A DNA stretch of 8,276 nt. Source: Roseburia sp. (lineage in GTDB: Bacteria; Bacillota_A; Clostridia; Lachnospirales; Lachnospiraceae). The stretch covers positions 1 through 8,276 of the forward strand of contig JAFYQA010000081.1 of the NCBI GenBank assembly GCA_017547315.1. Reading direction: 5' to 3'. The notes beneath the pieces are model-generated. The model made no database searches. It saw nothing but the letters and a program-made list of their open reading frames with translations, and was not told the DNA's origin. Positions within the stretch are counted from its first letter, which is position 1. Every line of letters starts with the position of its first letter. The translations under genes were made by a program, and so were the position numbers. Below, one piece after another: positions 1 through 6,374 of this stretch.

Positions 1-64
1 AGTCTGTAAGAGGCTGGCTCTAAGTGACTACAATTCCTCCGTGGGGTGCGGAGTGAAATAATAT
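1..64 (+). other. Leader upstream of the beta-glucuronidase gene
   Basis: All three plus-strand frames hit a stop before the downstream start, so any upstream gene ends in or before this stretch and cannot be identified. A short dyad is visible: CTCCG at 37-41 and CGGAG at 49-53 around a seven-base loop. It lies just upstream of the ribosome site and could be a small leader hairpin or a remnant of an intergenic element. A TAATAT at 59-64 resembles a -10 box but would start transcription inside the ribosome site, so the real promoter is probably outside the window or the gene is read from an upstream gene. Confidence 0.35.
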
Positions 65-80
65 AGGGGAGGTTTTTACC

Positions 81-1907
81 ATGATTTCATCATTACTTTA
101 TCCACGCGTGACAGCTACACGTAGAGTTATCTCTTTAGACGGAATGTGGAAGTTCCAGTTTGACCCTTCAAGTGAAGGCGTAGACGCTAACTGGACAGCT
201 GGTTTACCAGCACCATGCTCAATGCCTGTACCAGCAAGTTTCTGTGATATTTTCACAGACAAAGACAGCCGTGAGTACACAGGCGATTTCTGGTATGAGA
301 CAGATTTCTTTGTTCCGGGTGAATGGAAAGAGAACGAAATCGTAATCCGTTTTGGCTCTGCTACACATAAAGCAAGAGTATTTGTAAACGGTACAGAAGT
401 AGCAAGTCATGTTGGTGGATTCTTACCATTTAACGTTTTAGTAAATGACGTTGTAAAATACAATGAATACAATAAGCTTTCTGTTTTAGTAAACAACGAG
501 CTTAGCGAAACAATGATTCCATGTGGTCTTACCACAACATCTGTTACTGGTAAAAAGATTAGCAAACCATACTTTGACTTCTATAACTATGCTGGTATTC
601 AGAGACCTGTAAAATTACTTTGCTTGCCAAAAGAGAATATTACAGACTTTACTGTAAACCATCGTTTGGTTGGTACAGACGCAGAAGTTGACTACATCGT
701 AGAGACAACTGGCGAGCATGATACAGTAGTAGAAGTATATGATGCAGAAGGCAATAAGGTTGCTGAAGCTTGCGGTAAGACAGGTACAGTAGTTGTAAAA
801 GATGCAAAATTATGGAACGTACATGCTGCATACCTTTACAAATTCGTAGTGAAAATTGTAGATGGTGAAACAGTTCTTGACGAGTACTATGATACAATCG
901 GTATCCGTACTTTTGAAGTAAAAGGCGGACATTTCTTATTAAACGGCAAACCAGTATATCTTAAGGGATTCGGTAAACACGAAGATGCAGATATCCGTGG
1001 CCGTGGATTAGATATGGTTACTGTAAAACGTGACTTCGAATGTATGAAATGGATTGGTTCAAACTGCTTCCGTACAAGCCACTATCCATACGCAGAAGAA
1101 GTTTACTACATGGCAGACGAAGAAGGTTTCTTAATCATCGACGAGACACCTGCAGTTGGTTTGATGGAAAGTACTATGAACTTCATGGCAGCAAATCAGG
1201 GTACAGGAAAGAAACTTACTTTCTTCGAAAAAGAGACAACACCTATCCTCTTAGAGCATCATAGAGAAGTTCTTAAGGATATGATTAAACGTGATAAGAA
1301 CCATGCTTCCGTTGTTGCATGGAGTATCTTAAACGAGCCAGAAACCAATCACGAAAGTGCTACACCTTACTTTGAAAACTTATTTGACTATGCACATGAA
1401 CTTGACGTTCAGAAACGTCCTCGTACATTCGCAGTAGTTATGATGAGTTTACCACACACATGTAAATGCTGGCAGGTAAGTGATTTCGTAAGCTTAAACC
1501 GCTATTATGGCTGGTATGTAATGGGCGGTCCAGATATCGCAGATGCAGAAGCTGCATTCCGTAAGGAAATGGATGGCTGGGGAGCAATCCGTGGCGAGCG
1601 TCCATTCATCTTCACAGAGTACGGCGCAGATACATTAGGCAGCGAACACAAATTACCAAGTGTAATGTGGTCACAGGAATATCAGGATGAATACCTTGAT
1701 ATGAACCACAGAGTATTTGACAGCTATGACTGGGTACAGGGTGAGTTAGTATGGAACTTTGCAGATTTCCAGACAACAGAGGGTATCTTACGTGTAAACG
1801 GCAATAAGAAGGGTATCTTCACACGCCAGCGTCAGCCAAAGACAGCTGCTTATAACTTCAAGGCTAGATGGGAAAGCCTTCCAGTAGATTATAAGGGAGA
1901 TAAATAA
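81..1907 (+). CDS. uidA: Beta-glucuronidase (glycoside hydrolase family 2)
   Basis: A 608-residue enzyme that hydrolyses beta-D-glucuronides, releasing glucuronic acid and the aglycone; no signal peptide is visible, so it is probably cytoplasmic. E. coli GusA/UidA is about the same length (603). Seen in order: an N-terminal GH2 sugar-binding jelly roll (about 15-185) with GMWKF and DFYNYAGIQRPV, an immunoglobulin-like domain (about 186-280), then the TIM barrel. The acid/base is E419 in WSILNEPE and the nucleophile E513 in FTEYGADT. The glucuronidase-specific motif NRYYGWY is at 473-479, and the NxK motif that contacts the substrate carboxylate is N575/K577 in GNKKGIF. These separate it from family beta-galactosidases. 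Residues 359-390 hold an active-site loop about as long as the E. coli loop. The ATG is preceded by AGGGGAGG (65-72) at eight bases. A terminator follows directly; no glucuronide transporter or regulator is in view. Codons are biased to GTA, TTA, CCA and CGT, consistent with high expression. Confidence 0.96.
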   Translation: MISSLLYPRVTATRRVISLDGMWKFQFDPSSEGVDANWTAGLPAPCSMPVPASFCDIFTDKDSREYTGDFWYETDFFVPGEWKENEIVIRFGSATHKARVFVNGTEVASHVGGFLPFNVLVNDVVKYNEYNKLSVLVNNELSETMIPCGLTTTSVTGKKISKPYFDFYNYAGIQRPVKLLCLPKENITDFTVNHRLVGTDAEVDYIVETTGEHDTVVEVYDAEGNKVAEACGKTGTVVVKDAKLWNVHAAYLYKFVVKIVDGETVLDEYYDTIGIRTFEVKGGHFLLNGKPVYLKGFGKHEDADIRGRGLDMVTVKRDFECMKWIGSNCFRTSHYPYAEEVYYMADEEGFLIIDETPAVGLMESTMNFMAANQGTGKKLTFFEKETTPILLEHHREVLKDMIKRDKNHASVVAWSILNEPETNHESATPYFENLFDYAHELDVQKRPRTFAVVMMSLPHTCKCWQVSDFVSLNRYYGWYVMGGPDIADAEAAFRKEMDGWGAIRGERPFIFTEYGADTLGSEHKLPSVMWSQEYQDEYLDMNHRVFDSYDWVQGELVWNFADFQTTEGILRVNGNKKGIFTRQRQPKTAAYNFKARWESLPVDYKGDK

Positions 1908-1933
1908 GAAAACATAAATTGAATATATGAATG

Positions 1934-1996
1934 AGGAAGGCGATTCCAAAACTGTGATTTTTAAGAAGTCAAAGCGGAGGGGGTGCCTTCCTTTTT
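1934..1996 (+). terminator. Intrinsic terminator after uidA
   Basis: AGGAAGGC (1934-1941) pairs perfectly with GCCTTCCT (1985-1992), and the right arm runs into five T (1992-1996). The loop is long, about 43 bases, with possible extra pairing inside (TTCC with GGAG/GGGG). Position 27 bases after the uidA stop and a T tract in the plus direction support termination of uidA transcription. Confidence 0.7.
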
Positions 1997-2015
1997 GCAT
2001 TGTGTGAGGTTAGAG

Positions 2016-2044
2016 TTTTCATCCGATGTTTAAGGTGATATAAT
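2016..2044 (+). promoter_or_regulatory. Sigma-A promoter for the ATC-hydrolase family gene
   Basis: A perfect -10 TATAAT lies at 2039-2044 with an extended TG at 2036-2037. A -35 TTTTCA (four of six matches to TTGACA) is at 2016-2021 with 17-base spacing. It sits between the uidA terminator and the start at 2076, which makes the downstream gene an independent unit. The gene's ribosome site GGAGG is at 2064-2068, seven bases before the ATG. Confidence 0.75.
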
Positions 2045-2075
2045 GGAAACAGTGAGATAGGATGGAGGAACTTGT

Positions 2076-2576
2076 ATGAGTATCAAAAATGAGCCAAAGA
2101 TTAAAAATCCATTAATTGTAGCAATTCGTGAACAGTTAGAACACCGTGCATTGTGGATGTATCTGCTGTGTGATGAGGCGAAGAAAAAAGGTTTGGATTC
2201 AAAGGATTATGCGCCGGATGCGATTAGACGTTGCGGGTTGTATCAGGGGGCCAATCTGCGTAAAAAAGCGGGTGGCGGAGATTCGTTAAAAGGATTAAAA
2301 AAGACACTGTTTTCAAAGGCTGCCCAGTGGGTATTTGAAATGGATATCAAGCAGTGTACGGATGACCATTTGGATATTGATTTCCATTATTGTCCGCTTG
2401 TAAAAGCATGGCAGAAGCAGGGCTGTAGTGATGAGGAGATAAAAATTCTTTGTGACCATGCGATGTGTGGTGACAGAGGAATTGCAGAAAGCTTTGGATG
2501 TGAATTAGATCTTCCGGCGACCATTGCAAACGGGGACGATGTTTGTCAGATACGATTTGTGAGAAGAAAAAAGTAG
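2076..2576 (+). CDS. L-2-amino-thiazoline-4-carboxylic acid hydrolase family protein
   Basis: A 166-residue soluble protein without signal peptide or membrane segment. It resembles the ATC hydrolase family (Pfam PF14196): the central HYCPLVKAW (104-112), the following CSDEEIKILCDHAMCGDRG segment (117-135), and the closing GDDVCQIRF (153-161) are the parts I recognise. The founding enzymes, in Pseudomonas, open the thiazoline ring of L-ATC on the way to L-cysteine. Most Firmicutes members are assigned by similarity only, so the substrate here is unproven. Nine cysteines (32, 53, 94, 106, 117, 126, 131, 142, 157) in 166 residues suggest thiol chemistry or metal binding; C106 in the HYCP motif is the best candidate for an active residue, which is inference. 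The gene stands alone between its own promoter and a strong terminator, with no N-carbamoyl-cysteine amidohydrolase next to it. Start supported by GGAGG seven bases upstream. Confidence 0.8.
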   Translation: MSIKNEPKIKNPLIVAIREQLEHRALWMYLLCDEAKKKGLDSKDYAPDAIRRCGLYQGANLRKKAGGGDSLKGLKKTLFSKAAQWVFEMDIKQCTDDHLDIDFHYCPLVKAWQKQGCSDEEIKILCDHAMCGDRGIAESFGCELDLPATIANGDDVCQIRFVRRKK

Positions 2577-2600
2577 CAGCGAGATTCTTTTATAATGTTT

Positions 2601-2627
2601 TGGCGGGCGACAATGCCCGCCATTTTT
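2601..2627 (+). terminator. Strong intrinsic terminator between convergent genes
   Basis: TGGCGGGC (2601-2608) and GCCCGCCA (2615-2622) form a perfect GC-rich eight-base-pair stem around a six-base loop GACAAT, followed by five T (2623-2627) and further AT-rich bases. It begins 24 bases after the stop of the plus-strand gene. The convergent minus-strand gene ends at 2630. Read on the minus strand the hairpin is followed by AAAACATT, not a T tract, so it would be a poorer terminator in that direction, though it may still stabilise the 3' end. Confidence 0.9.
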
Positions 2628-2629
2628 AT

Positions 2630-5236
2630 TTATTGTCGTACTAAACCAAACGTTTTTGCTAGCTCCGTTATTAGAATCGGAAGCACGATAAGGGATAACC
2701 CGATAACATAATGTGGAATAGTCAGGCGTACCAAGCCAAACAGTGTGGATAATGGTGTAAAAAGCACTAGACATACCAGTAGGATAGAGCTGAGTGCAGC
2801 CCAGTTTAATTTGTGATTACTAAAGACTCCAATATCAAAAAGGGAGTGTTCAGAACGCATGTTAAATGCCTGCACGACCTGGGATAGGGAGAGTACCATA
2901 AATGCCAGCGTCTGTCCGGCGGCCAGCTCACCGGTTGTGCCTTTTCCGATACGGAAGGCAAGCAGTGTCAGGATACCGAACATAAGTCCCTGTAATGCAA
3001 TCTGTATGCCGAAGCCACGGGCAAAGAGTCCTTCACTTTTAGGTTTCGGACGCTGTTCCATAATATCGTGTTCGATAGGTTCCATGCCTAAAGCTATGGC
3101 AGGAAAACTGTCTGTAACTAGATTAATCCAAAGTAATTGCATGGATAAGAATGGTGATTCATGCCAGAGTAACATGGCAGTAAAAACAGAGACGATTTCT
3201 CCAATATTTGTTCCTAATAAAAATCCAACCACTTTTTTAATATTTGCGTAGATTCCACGTCCTTCGCGGACCGCATCCACAATGGTGGCGAAATTATCAT
3301 CGGTTAAAGTGATGTCTGCGGCACCTTTTGCAACATCCGTACCGGTGATGCCCATAGCACAGCCGATATCTGCGGCTTTAAGAGCAGGGGCATCATTAAC
3401 GCCGTCTCCGGTCATGGCAACTACCTGCTCTTTACGCTGCCATGCTTTTACAATGCGGATTTTATTTTCGGGGGAGACACGAGCATAAACACCGATGCGT
3501 TCAATCTGCAAATCCAGTTCGGAATCGGTCATGGCGTCCAATTCGGTTCCGGTTATAGATTTATCACCTGGTTGCAAAATTCCTAGTTCTTTTGCAATGG
3601 CAGAGGCAGTAACTACATGGTCTCCGGTAATCATAACTGGCTTGATGCCAGCCTTTCTACAGATTTTTACAGCCTCTTTGGCTTCTGGACGAGGTGGGTC
3701 AATCATTCCGACCATACCTAGAAAGGTGAGATTATTTTCTAAATCTTTTGGGGATGGTTTTGCGGGAAGAGTGTCCAATTCTTTGTAAGCGACAGCCAGA
3801 ACGCGCAGGGCTTTTTCGCTCATTGCATCATTCATCTGTCCTGCGGCAACTAAATCACCGGCGACGCATCGGGATGCCATGACATCAAAGGCACCTTTTA
3901 TAATAGCGATAAGTCGCCCGTCAATTCTATGAATGGTTGTCATGAGCTTACGGTCAGAGTCAAATGGCAATTCTGCAAGTCGCGGATAGCTTTGGTTGAG
4001 TTGTTCTTTTTCTATGCTATTTTTATGAGCAGCAAGGATGATGGCTGTCTCTGTCGGGTCGCCAATATGTTCCGCATGGTCTTTATGAAAAATAACGGTG
4101 CCGTCACAGCAGAGCGTGGCATAGGTAAGTAACTTTTTGACCTCTGGGGAATTAGCGTTACTGATATCTTCGGGAGAATGGCCGTCCACAAAGGCTTCCA
4201 CCAAAGTCATACGGTTCTGTGTCAGTGTACCGGTTTTGTCAGAGCAAATGACAGAGGCACTTCCTAAGGTTTCGACAGCCGGAAGTTTGCGGATAATGGC
4301 ATTTTTATTTACCATACGTTGGACTCCGATGGAAAGTATGATGGTGACAATGGCAGGGAGACCTTCCGGAATAGCGGAAACAGCCAATGAAACCGCAGTC
4401 ATAAAAATCTCAAGTGCAGGGATTCCATTGGATAGACCTACTACAAAAATAACGCCACAGGCTGCGAGTGCCACGGCACCTAATAGTTTTCCGAGTTGTG
4501 ATAATTTCTTCTGTAAAGGGGTCTGGGTTTCGATTTCGCTATCTAAAAGATTGGCGATTTTTCCCATTTCTGTATTCATGCCGGTGGCAGTTACAATGGC
4601 AGTGGCAGTTCCGTAAGTAATGCTACAGCCAGAAAAAATCATATTGCTGCGGTCGCCTAGTGGAGCGTTTGGGTCAGTAATAAGTCCTGCAATTTTTTCG
4701 GAAGGCACGGATTCTCCGGTGAGGGCGGATTCTTCCGATTTTAAACTCACACTTTTTAACAGTCTGGCATCTGCAGGGACAAAGTCGCCAGCTTCAAGAT
4801 GTATAATGTCACCTGGTACGAGCTGACTGGCATCTAAAACGGTTTCAGTACCGTCACGCAGGACCCTGGCAGAAGGGGCGGATAAGTTTTTTAGTGCATC
4901 TAATGCTTTTTCTGCTTTGCTTTCCTGAATCACACCCATGATGGCGTTTAAAATCACAATCAGAAGAATGAGTATCGGTTCGAAAAACTCTTTCGGATTT
5001 CGTTCTATGCATGCGATGACGAAAGAAACGATGGCAGCAGTAATCAGAATGAGAATCATTACATCTTTGAACTGTTCAATAAACCGCTCGAAATTACTTT
5101 TCTTTCGGCATTCTTTCAGTGTGTTTTTGCCATATTTTTGGAGTGCATATTTTGCTTGTGTACTGCTTAAGCCAAAGGTGACATCGCTATTTAGTGTTTT
5201 TAATATATGTTCGATTGGTTCGCTATGAAAAATCAC
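2630..5236 (-). CDS. Calcium-transporting P-type ATPase (P2 type)
   Basis: An 868-residue integral membrane pump that uses ATP to export cations, most likely Ca2+, from the cytoplasm. Full length for bacterial P2A/P2B pumps. Seen in order: N-terminal cation-ATPase domain; M1-M2 (about 58-105); actuator domain with TGES at 173-176; M3-M4 (about 250-300) with PEGLP at 290-294; phosphorylation site D333 in DKTGTLT; nucleotide-binding domain with GDPTE (392-396) and KGAFD (447-451); TGD at 537-539; hinge GDGVNDAP (610-617); M5-M10 (about 665-860). Ion ligands known from SERCA are matched by E291 (M4), N677 and E680 (M5), N705, T708 and D709 (M6). The M8 glutamate of SERCA (E908) aligns with Q786. 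The M4 and M6 motifs favour Ca2+ over Na+/K+, H+ or heavy metals; Mn2+ cannot be excluded. The gene begins with GTG, chosen because AAGGAGG lies five bases upstream. Transcribed alone, divergent from the metallophosphoesterase gene. Confidence 0.95.
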   Translation of the reverse strand: MIFHSEPIEHILKTLNSDVTFGLSSTQAKYALQKYGKNTLKECRKKSNFERFIEQFKDVMILILITAAIVSFVIACIERNPKEFFEPILILLIVILNAIMGVIQESKAEKALDALKNLSAPSARVLRDGTETVLDASQLVPGDIIHLEAGDFVPADARLLKSVSLKSEESALTGESVPSEKIAGLITDPNAPLGDRSNMIFSGCSITYGTATAIVTATGMNTEMGKIANLLDSEIETQTPLQKKLSQLGKLLGAVALAACGVIFVVGLSNGIPALEIFMTAVSLAVSAIPEGLPAIVTIILSIGVQRMVNKNAIIRKLPAVETLGSASVICSDKTGTLTQNRMTLVEAFVDGHSPEDISNANSPEVKKLLTYATLCCDGTVIFHKDHAEHIGDPTETAIILAAHKNSIEKEQLNQSYPRLAELPFDSDRKLMTTIHRIDGRLIAIIKGAFDVMASRCVAGDLVAAGQMNDAMSEKALRVLAVAYKELDTLPAKPSPKDLENNLTFLGMVGMIDPPRPEAKEAVKICRKAGIKPVMITGDHVVTASAIAKELGILQPGDKSITGTELDAMTDSELDLQIERIGVYARVSPENKIRIVKAWQRKEQVVAMTGDGVNDAPALKAADIGCAMGITGTDVAKGAADITLTDDNFATIVDAVREGRGIYANIKKVVGFLLGTNIGEIVSVFTAMLLWHESPFLSMQLLWINLVTDSFPAIALGMEPIEHDIMEQRPKPKSEGLFARGFGIQIALQGLMFGILTLLAFRIGKGTTGELAAGQTLAFMVLSLSQVVQAFNMRSEHSLFDIGVFSNHKLNWAALSSILLVCLVLFTPLSTLFGLVRLTIPHYVIGLSLIVLPILITELAKTFGLVRQ

Positions 5237-5241
5237 GTAAT

Positions 5242-5248
5242 CCTCCTT
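5242..5248 (-). promoter_or_regulatory. Ribosome binding site fixing the GTG start of the Ca-ATPase
   Basis: On the minus strand this reads AAGGAGG, ending five bases before the GTG at 5236-5234. This near-perfect anti-Shine-Dalgarno match at good spacing is the reason for choosing the GTG rather than an ATG start. Confidence 0.85.
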
Positions 5249-5268
5249 GTGTTACATCATGGTATTTG

Positions 5269-5305
5269 ATACTTTAAGTATAGTTAGAACGGCTTGTTTT
5301 TAGTC
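5269..5305 (-). promoter_or_regulatory. Probable Ca-ATPase promoter with overlapping dyad
   Basis: On the minus strand TATACT (5282-5277) is a good -10 box. The -35 is weak: GACTAA (5305-5300) at 17 bases. The -10 lies largely within a perfect inverted repeat, ATACTT at 5269-5274 and AAGTAT at 5276-5281 around a single base. A weak -35 plus a dyad over the -10 is the layout of a regulated promoter; the regulator is not known. Confidence 0.5.
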
Positions 5306-5333
5306 ATGTTTTTTCAATAATCTGTTGCGGTAA

Positions 5334-5365
5334 GCGAAATAGATAACGTTATTTCGCACTTTTTT
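5334..5365 (+). terminator. Terminator-like hairpin in the divergent intergenic region
   Basis: GCGAAATA (5334-5341) pairs perfectly with TATTTCGC (5350-5357), with an eight-base loop, and six T follow at 5360-5365. A second perfect palindrome, ATAACGTTAT (5343-5352), overlaps the loop and right arm. No plus-strand gene lies upstream to be terminated, as the Ca-ATPase runs away from it. It may block plus-strand read-through, act as an attenuator, or be a protein-binding dyad just upstream of the promoter at 5369. Function is inference. Confidence 0.5.
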
Positions 5366-5368
5366 AAT

Positions 5369-5397
5369 TTGATTTTTAGTGAATGGTCGGGTATAGT
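5369..5397 (+). promoter_or_regulatory. Sigma-A promoter for the metallophosphoesterase unit
   Basis: TTGATT (5369-5374) and TATAGT (5392-5397) are separated by 17 bases. This is a good match to the vegetative consensus and places the transcript start about 40 bases before the ATG at 5447. Likely drives both the phosphoesterase and the membrane protein that follows. Confidence 0.7.
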
Positions 5398-5446
5398 GTA
5401 GCTATAAGAGGAATGATAGTGATAAGGATTTCATAAGTAGTATAGA

Positions 5447-6316
5447 ATGAAAGAGATAGGAAAAAAGATTTTGATAATAATATTGTTGATAGTAGTTTTT
5501 GCGTTGGCACTTTGGATTATCTGGGACAATCAGCGTATCGTAGTGACTCCTTTTGAAGTAGAAAGTGAGGAACTGCCGGAGAGTTTTGACGGTTATCGCA
5601 TTGTGCAGGTTTCAGATTTACACAACGATGAGTTTGGAAAAGATAACGAAAAATTGTTAGCAATCATAAAAGAAGCGAAACCGGATATAATTGCCATTAC
5701 CGGAGATTTACTTGACTCGAGGCGAACAAGTGTGGAAAAAGCACTTAATTTTGTGACAAAAGCGGCACAGATAGCTCCTTGTTATTATGTAACGGGAAAT
5801 CATGAGTCGCGTATGAAAGAAGAGTATGAGCAATTAGAAAAAGCGATGATAAGTGCCGGAGTTATCGTTCTGCGAAATGAAAAAGTGGTTTTAGAAAAAG
5901 AGGGTGAGCAGATAACGATAGTCGGACTTGACGACCCGCGGTTTGTGATAGCTACGGATAGGGTTCCGAAAATGGAAGCGGTGATAGGCGGCGTTTTAGA
6001 AGGCATCTTAGAGGATGTGCCGGAAGAGATGTTTACGCTTTTGCTTTCTCACAGACCAGAGATGTTTGCGATGTATTGCAATCAGGGAGTAGATGTTGTG
6101 TTATCGGGACACGTGCATGGTGGTCAGGTGAGAATACCCTATATCGGAGGTATTATTGGACCGGGACAGGGAATTTTACCGGATTATGATGCAGGAATAT
6201 ATATGGCGGATGGTACGACAATGGTGCTCAGTCGTGGTTTGGGGCAGAGTATCATACCATTCCGAGTGAATAATCCACCGGAGTTAGTGGTAGTTACGTT
6301 AAAAAGCAGAATATAA
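5447..6316 (+). CDS. Membrane-anchored metallophosphoesterase (calcineurin-like, YkuE type)
   Basis: A 289-residue protein with one N-terminal hydrophobic helix (about 8-26) after a basic MKEIGKK, so probably a signal anchor with the catalytic domain outside the membrane. The domain (about 50-285) has all the metal-ligand blocks of the calcineurin-like superfamily (PF00149): DLH (D57, H59), GDLLD (D87), GNHE (N118, H119), SHRPE (H202) and GHVHGGQ (H222, H224). Such enzymes use two metal ions to cleave phosphomonoesters or phosphodiesters. The nearest relatives by motif layout are the B. subtilis YkuE / YaeI-like group; the substrate here is unknown, with a cell-envelope phospho-compound a reasonable guess. 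The start is the only ATG possible after the in-frame stop at 5438, but no Shine-Dalgarno lies at normal distance: AAGGA is 18 bases upstream. A TTG at 5471 is a less likely alternative because it would remove the basic N-terminus. The membrane protein gene follows 58 bases downstream. Confidence 0.9.
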   Translation: MKEIGKKILIIILLIVVFALALWIIWDNQRIVVTPFEVESEELPESFDGYRIVQVSDLHNDEFGKDNEKLLAIIKEAKPDIIAITGDLLDSRRTSVEKALNFVTKAAQIAPCYYVTGNHESRMKEEYEQLEKAMISAGVIVLRNEKVVLEKEGEQITIVGLDDPRFVIATDRVPKMEAVIGGVLEGILEDVPEEMFTLLLSHRPEMFAMYCNQGVDVVLSGHVHGGQVRIPYIGGIIGPGQGILPDYDAGIYMADGTTMVLSRGLGQSIIPFRVNNPPELVVVTLKSRI

Positions 6317-6362
6317 CCGAAATGGATTATAGATAAAGTGACTTGTGCCGAAAACGGCGGAA

Positions 6363-6370
6363 AGAGAGGA
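6363..6370 (+). promoter_or_regulatory. Ribosome binding site deciding the start of the 534-residue protein
   Basis: AGAGAGGA ends four bases before the ATG at 6375. An in-frame GTG at 6345 would add ten polar residues (PKTAEREEH before the methionine), but it has no clear ribosome site. It also lies at the edge of a small GCCG-AAAA-CGGC hairpin (6347-6358). The ATG start also puts the first membrane helix directly at the N-terminus. Confidence 0.75.
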
Positions 6371-6374
6371 ACAT

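Noticed and set aside
59..64. TAATAT as a -10 box for uidA
   Set aside because: It would place the transcript start within the ribosome binding site at 65-72 and has no convincing -35.
2859..5228. Several plus-strand open frames of 67 to 159 codons opposite the Ca-ATPase gene
   Set aside because: They lie wholly antisense to a gene with intact P-type ATPase motifs, lack ribosome sites and show low-complexity Ser/Ala/Ile/Pro-rich translations typical of shadow frames.
6317..6374. A separate promoter for the 534-residue membrane protein (TATAGA at 6328-6333)
   Set aside because: No acceptable -35 lies 16 to 18 bases upstream; co-transcription with the phosphoesterase gene is simpler.
6345..6374. 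GTG at 6345 as the start of the membrane protein
   Set aside because: No good ribosome site; the ATG at 6375 has AGAGAGGA four bases upstream and begins directly with the membrane helix.
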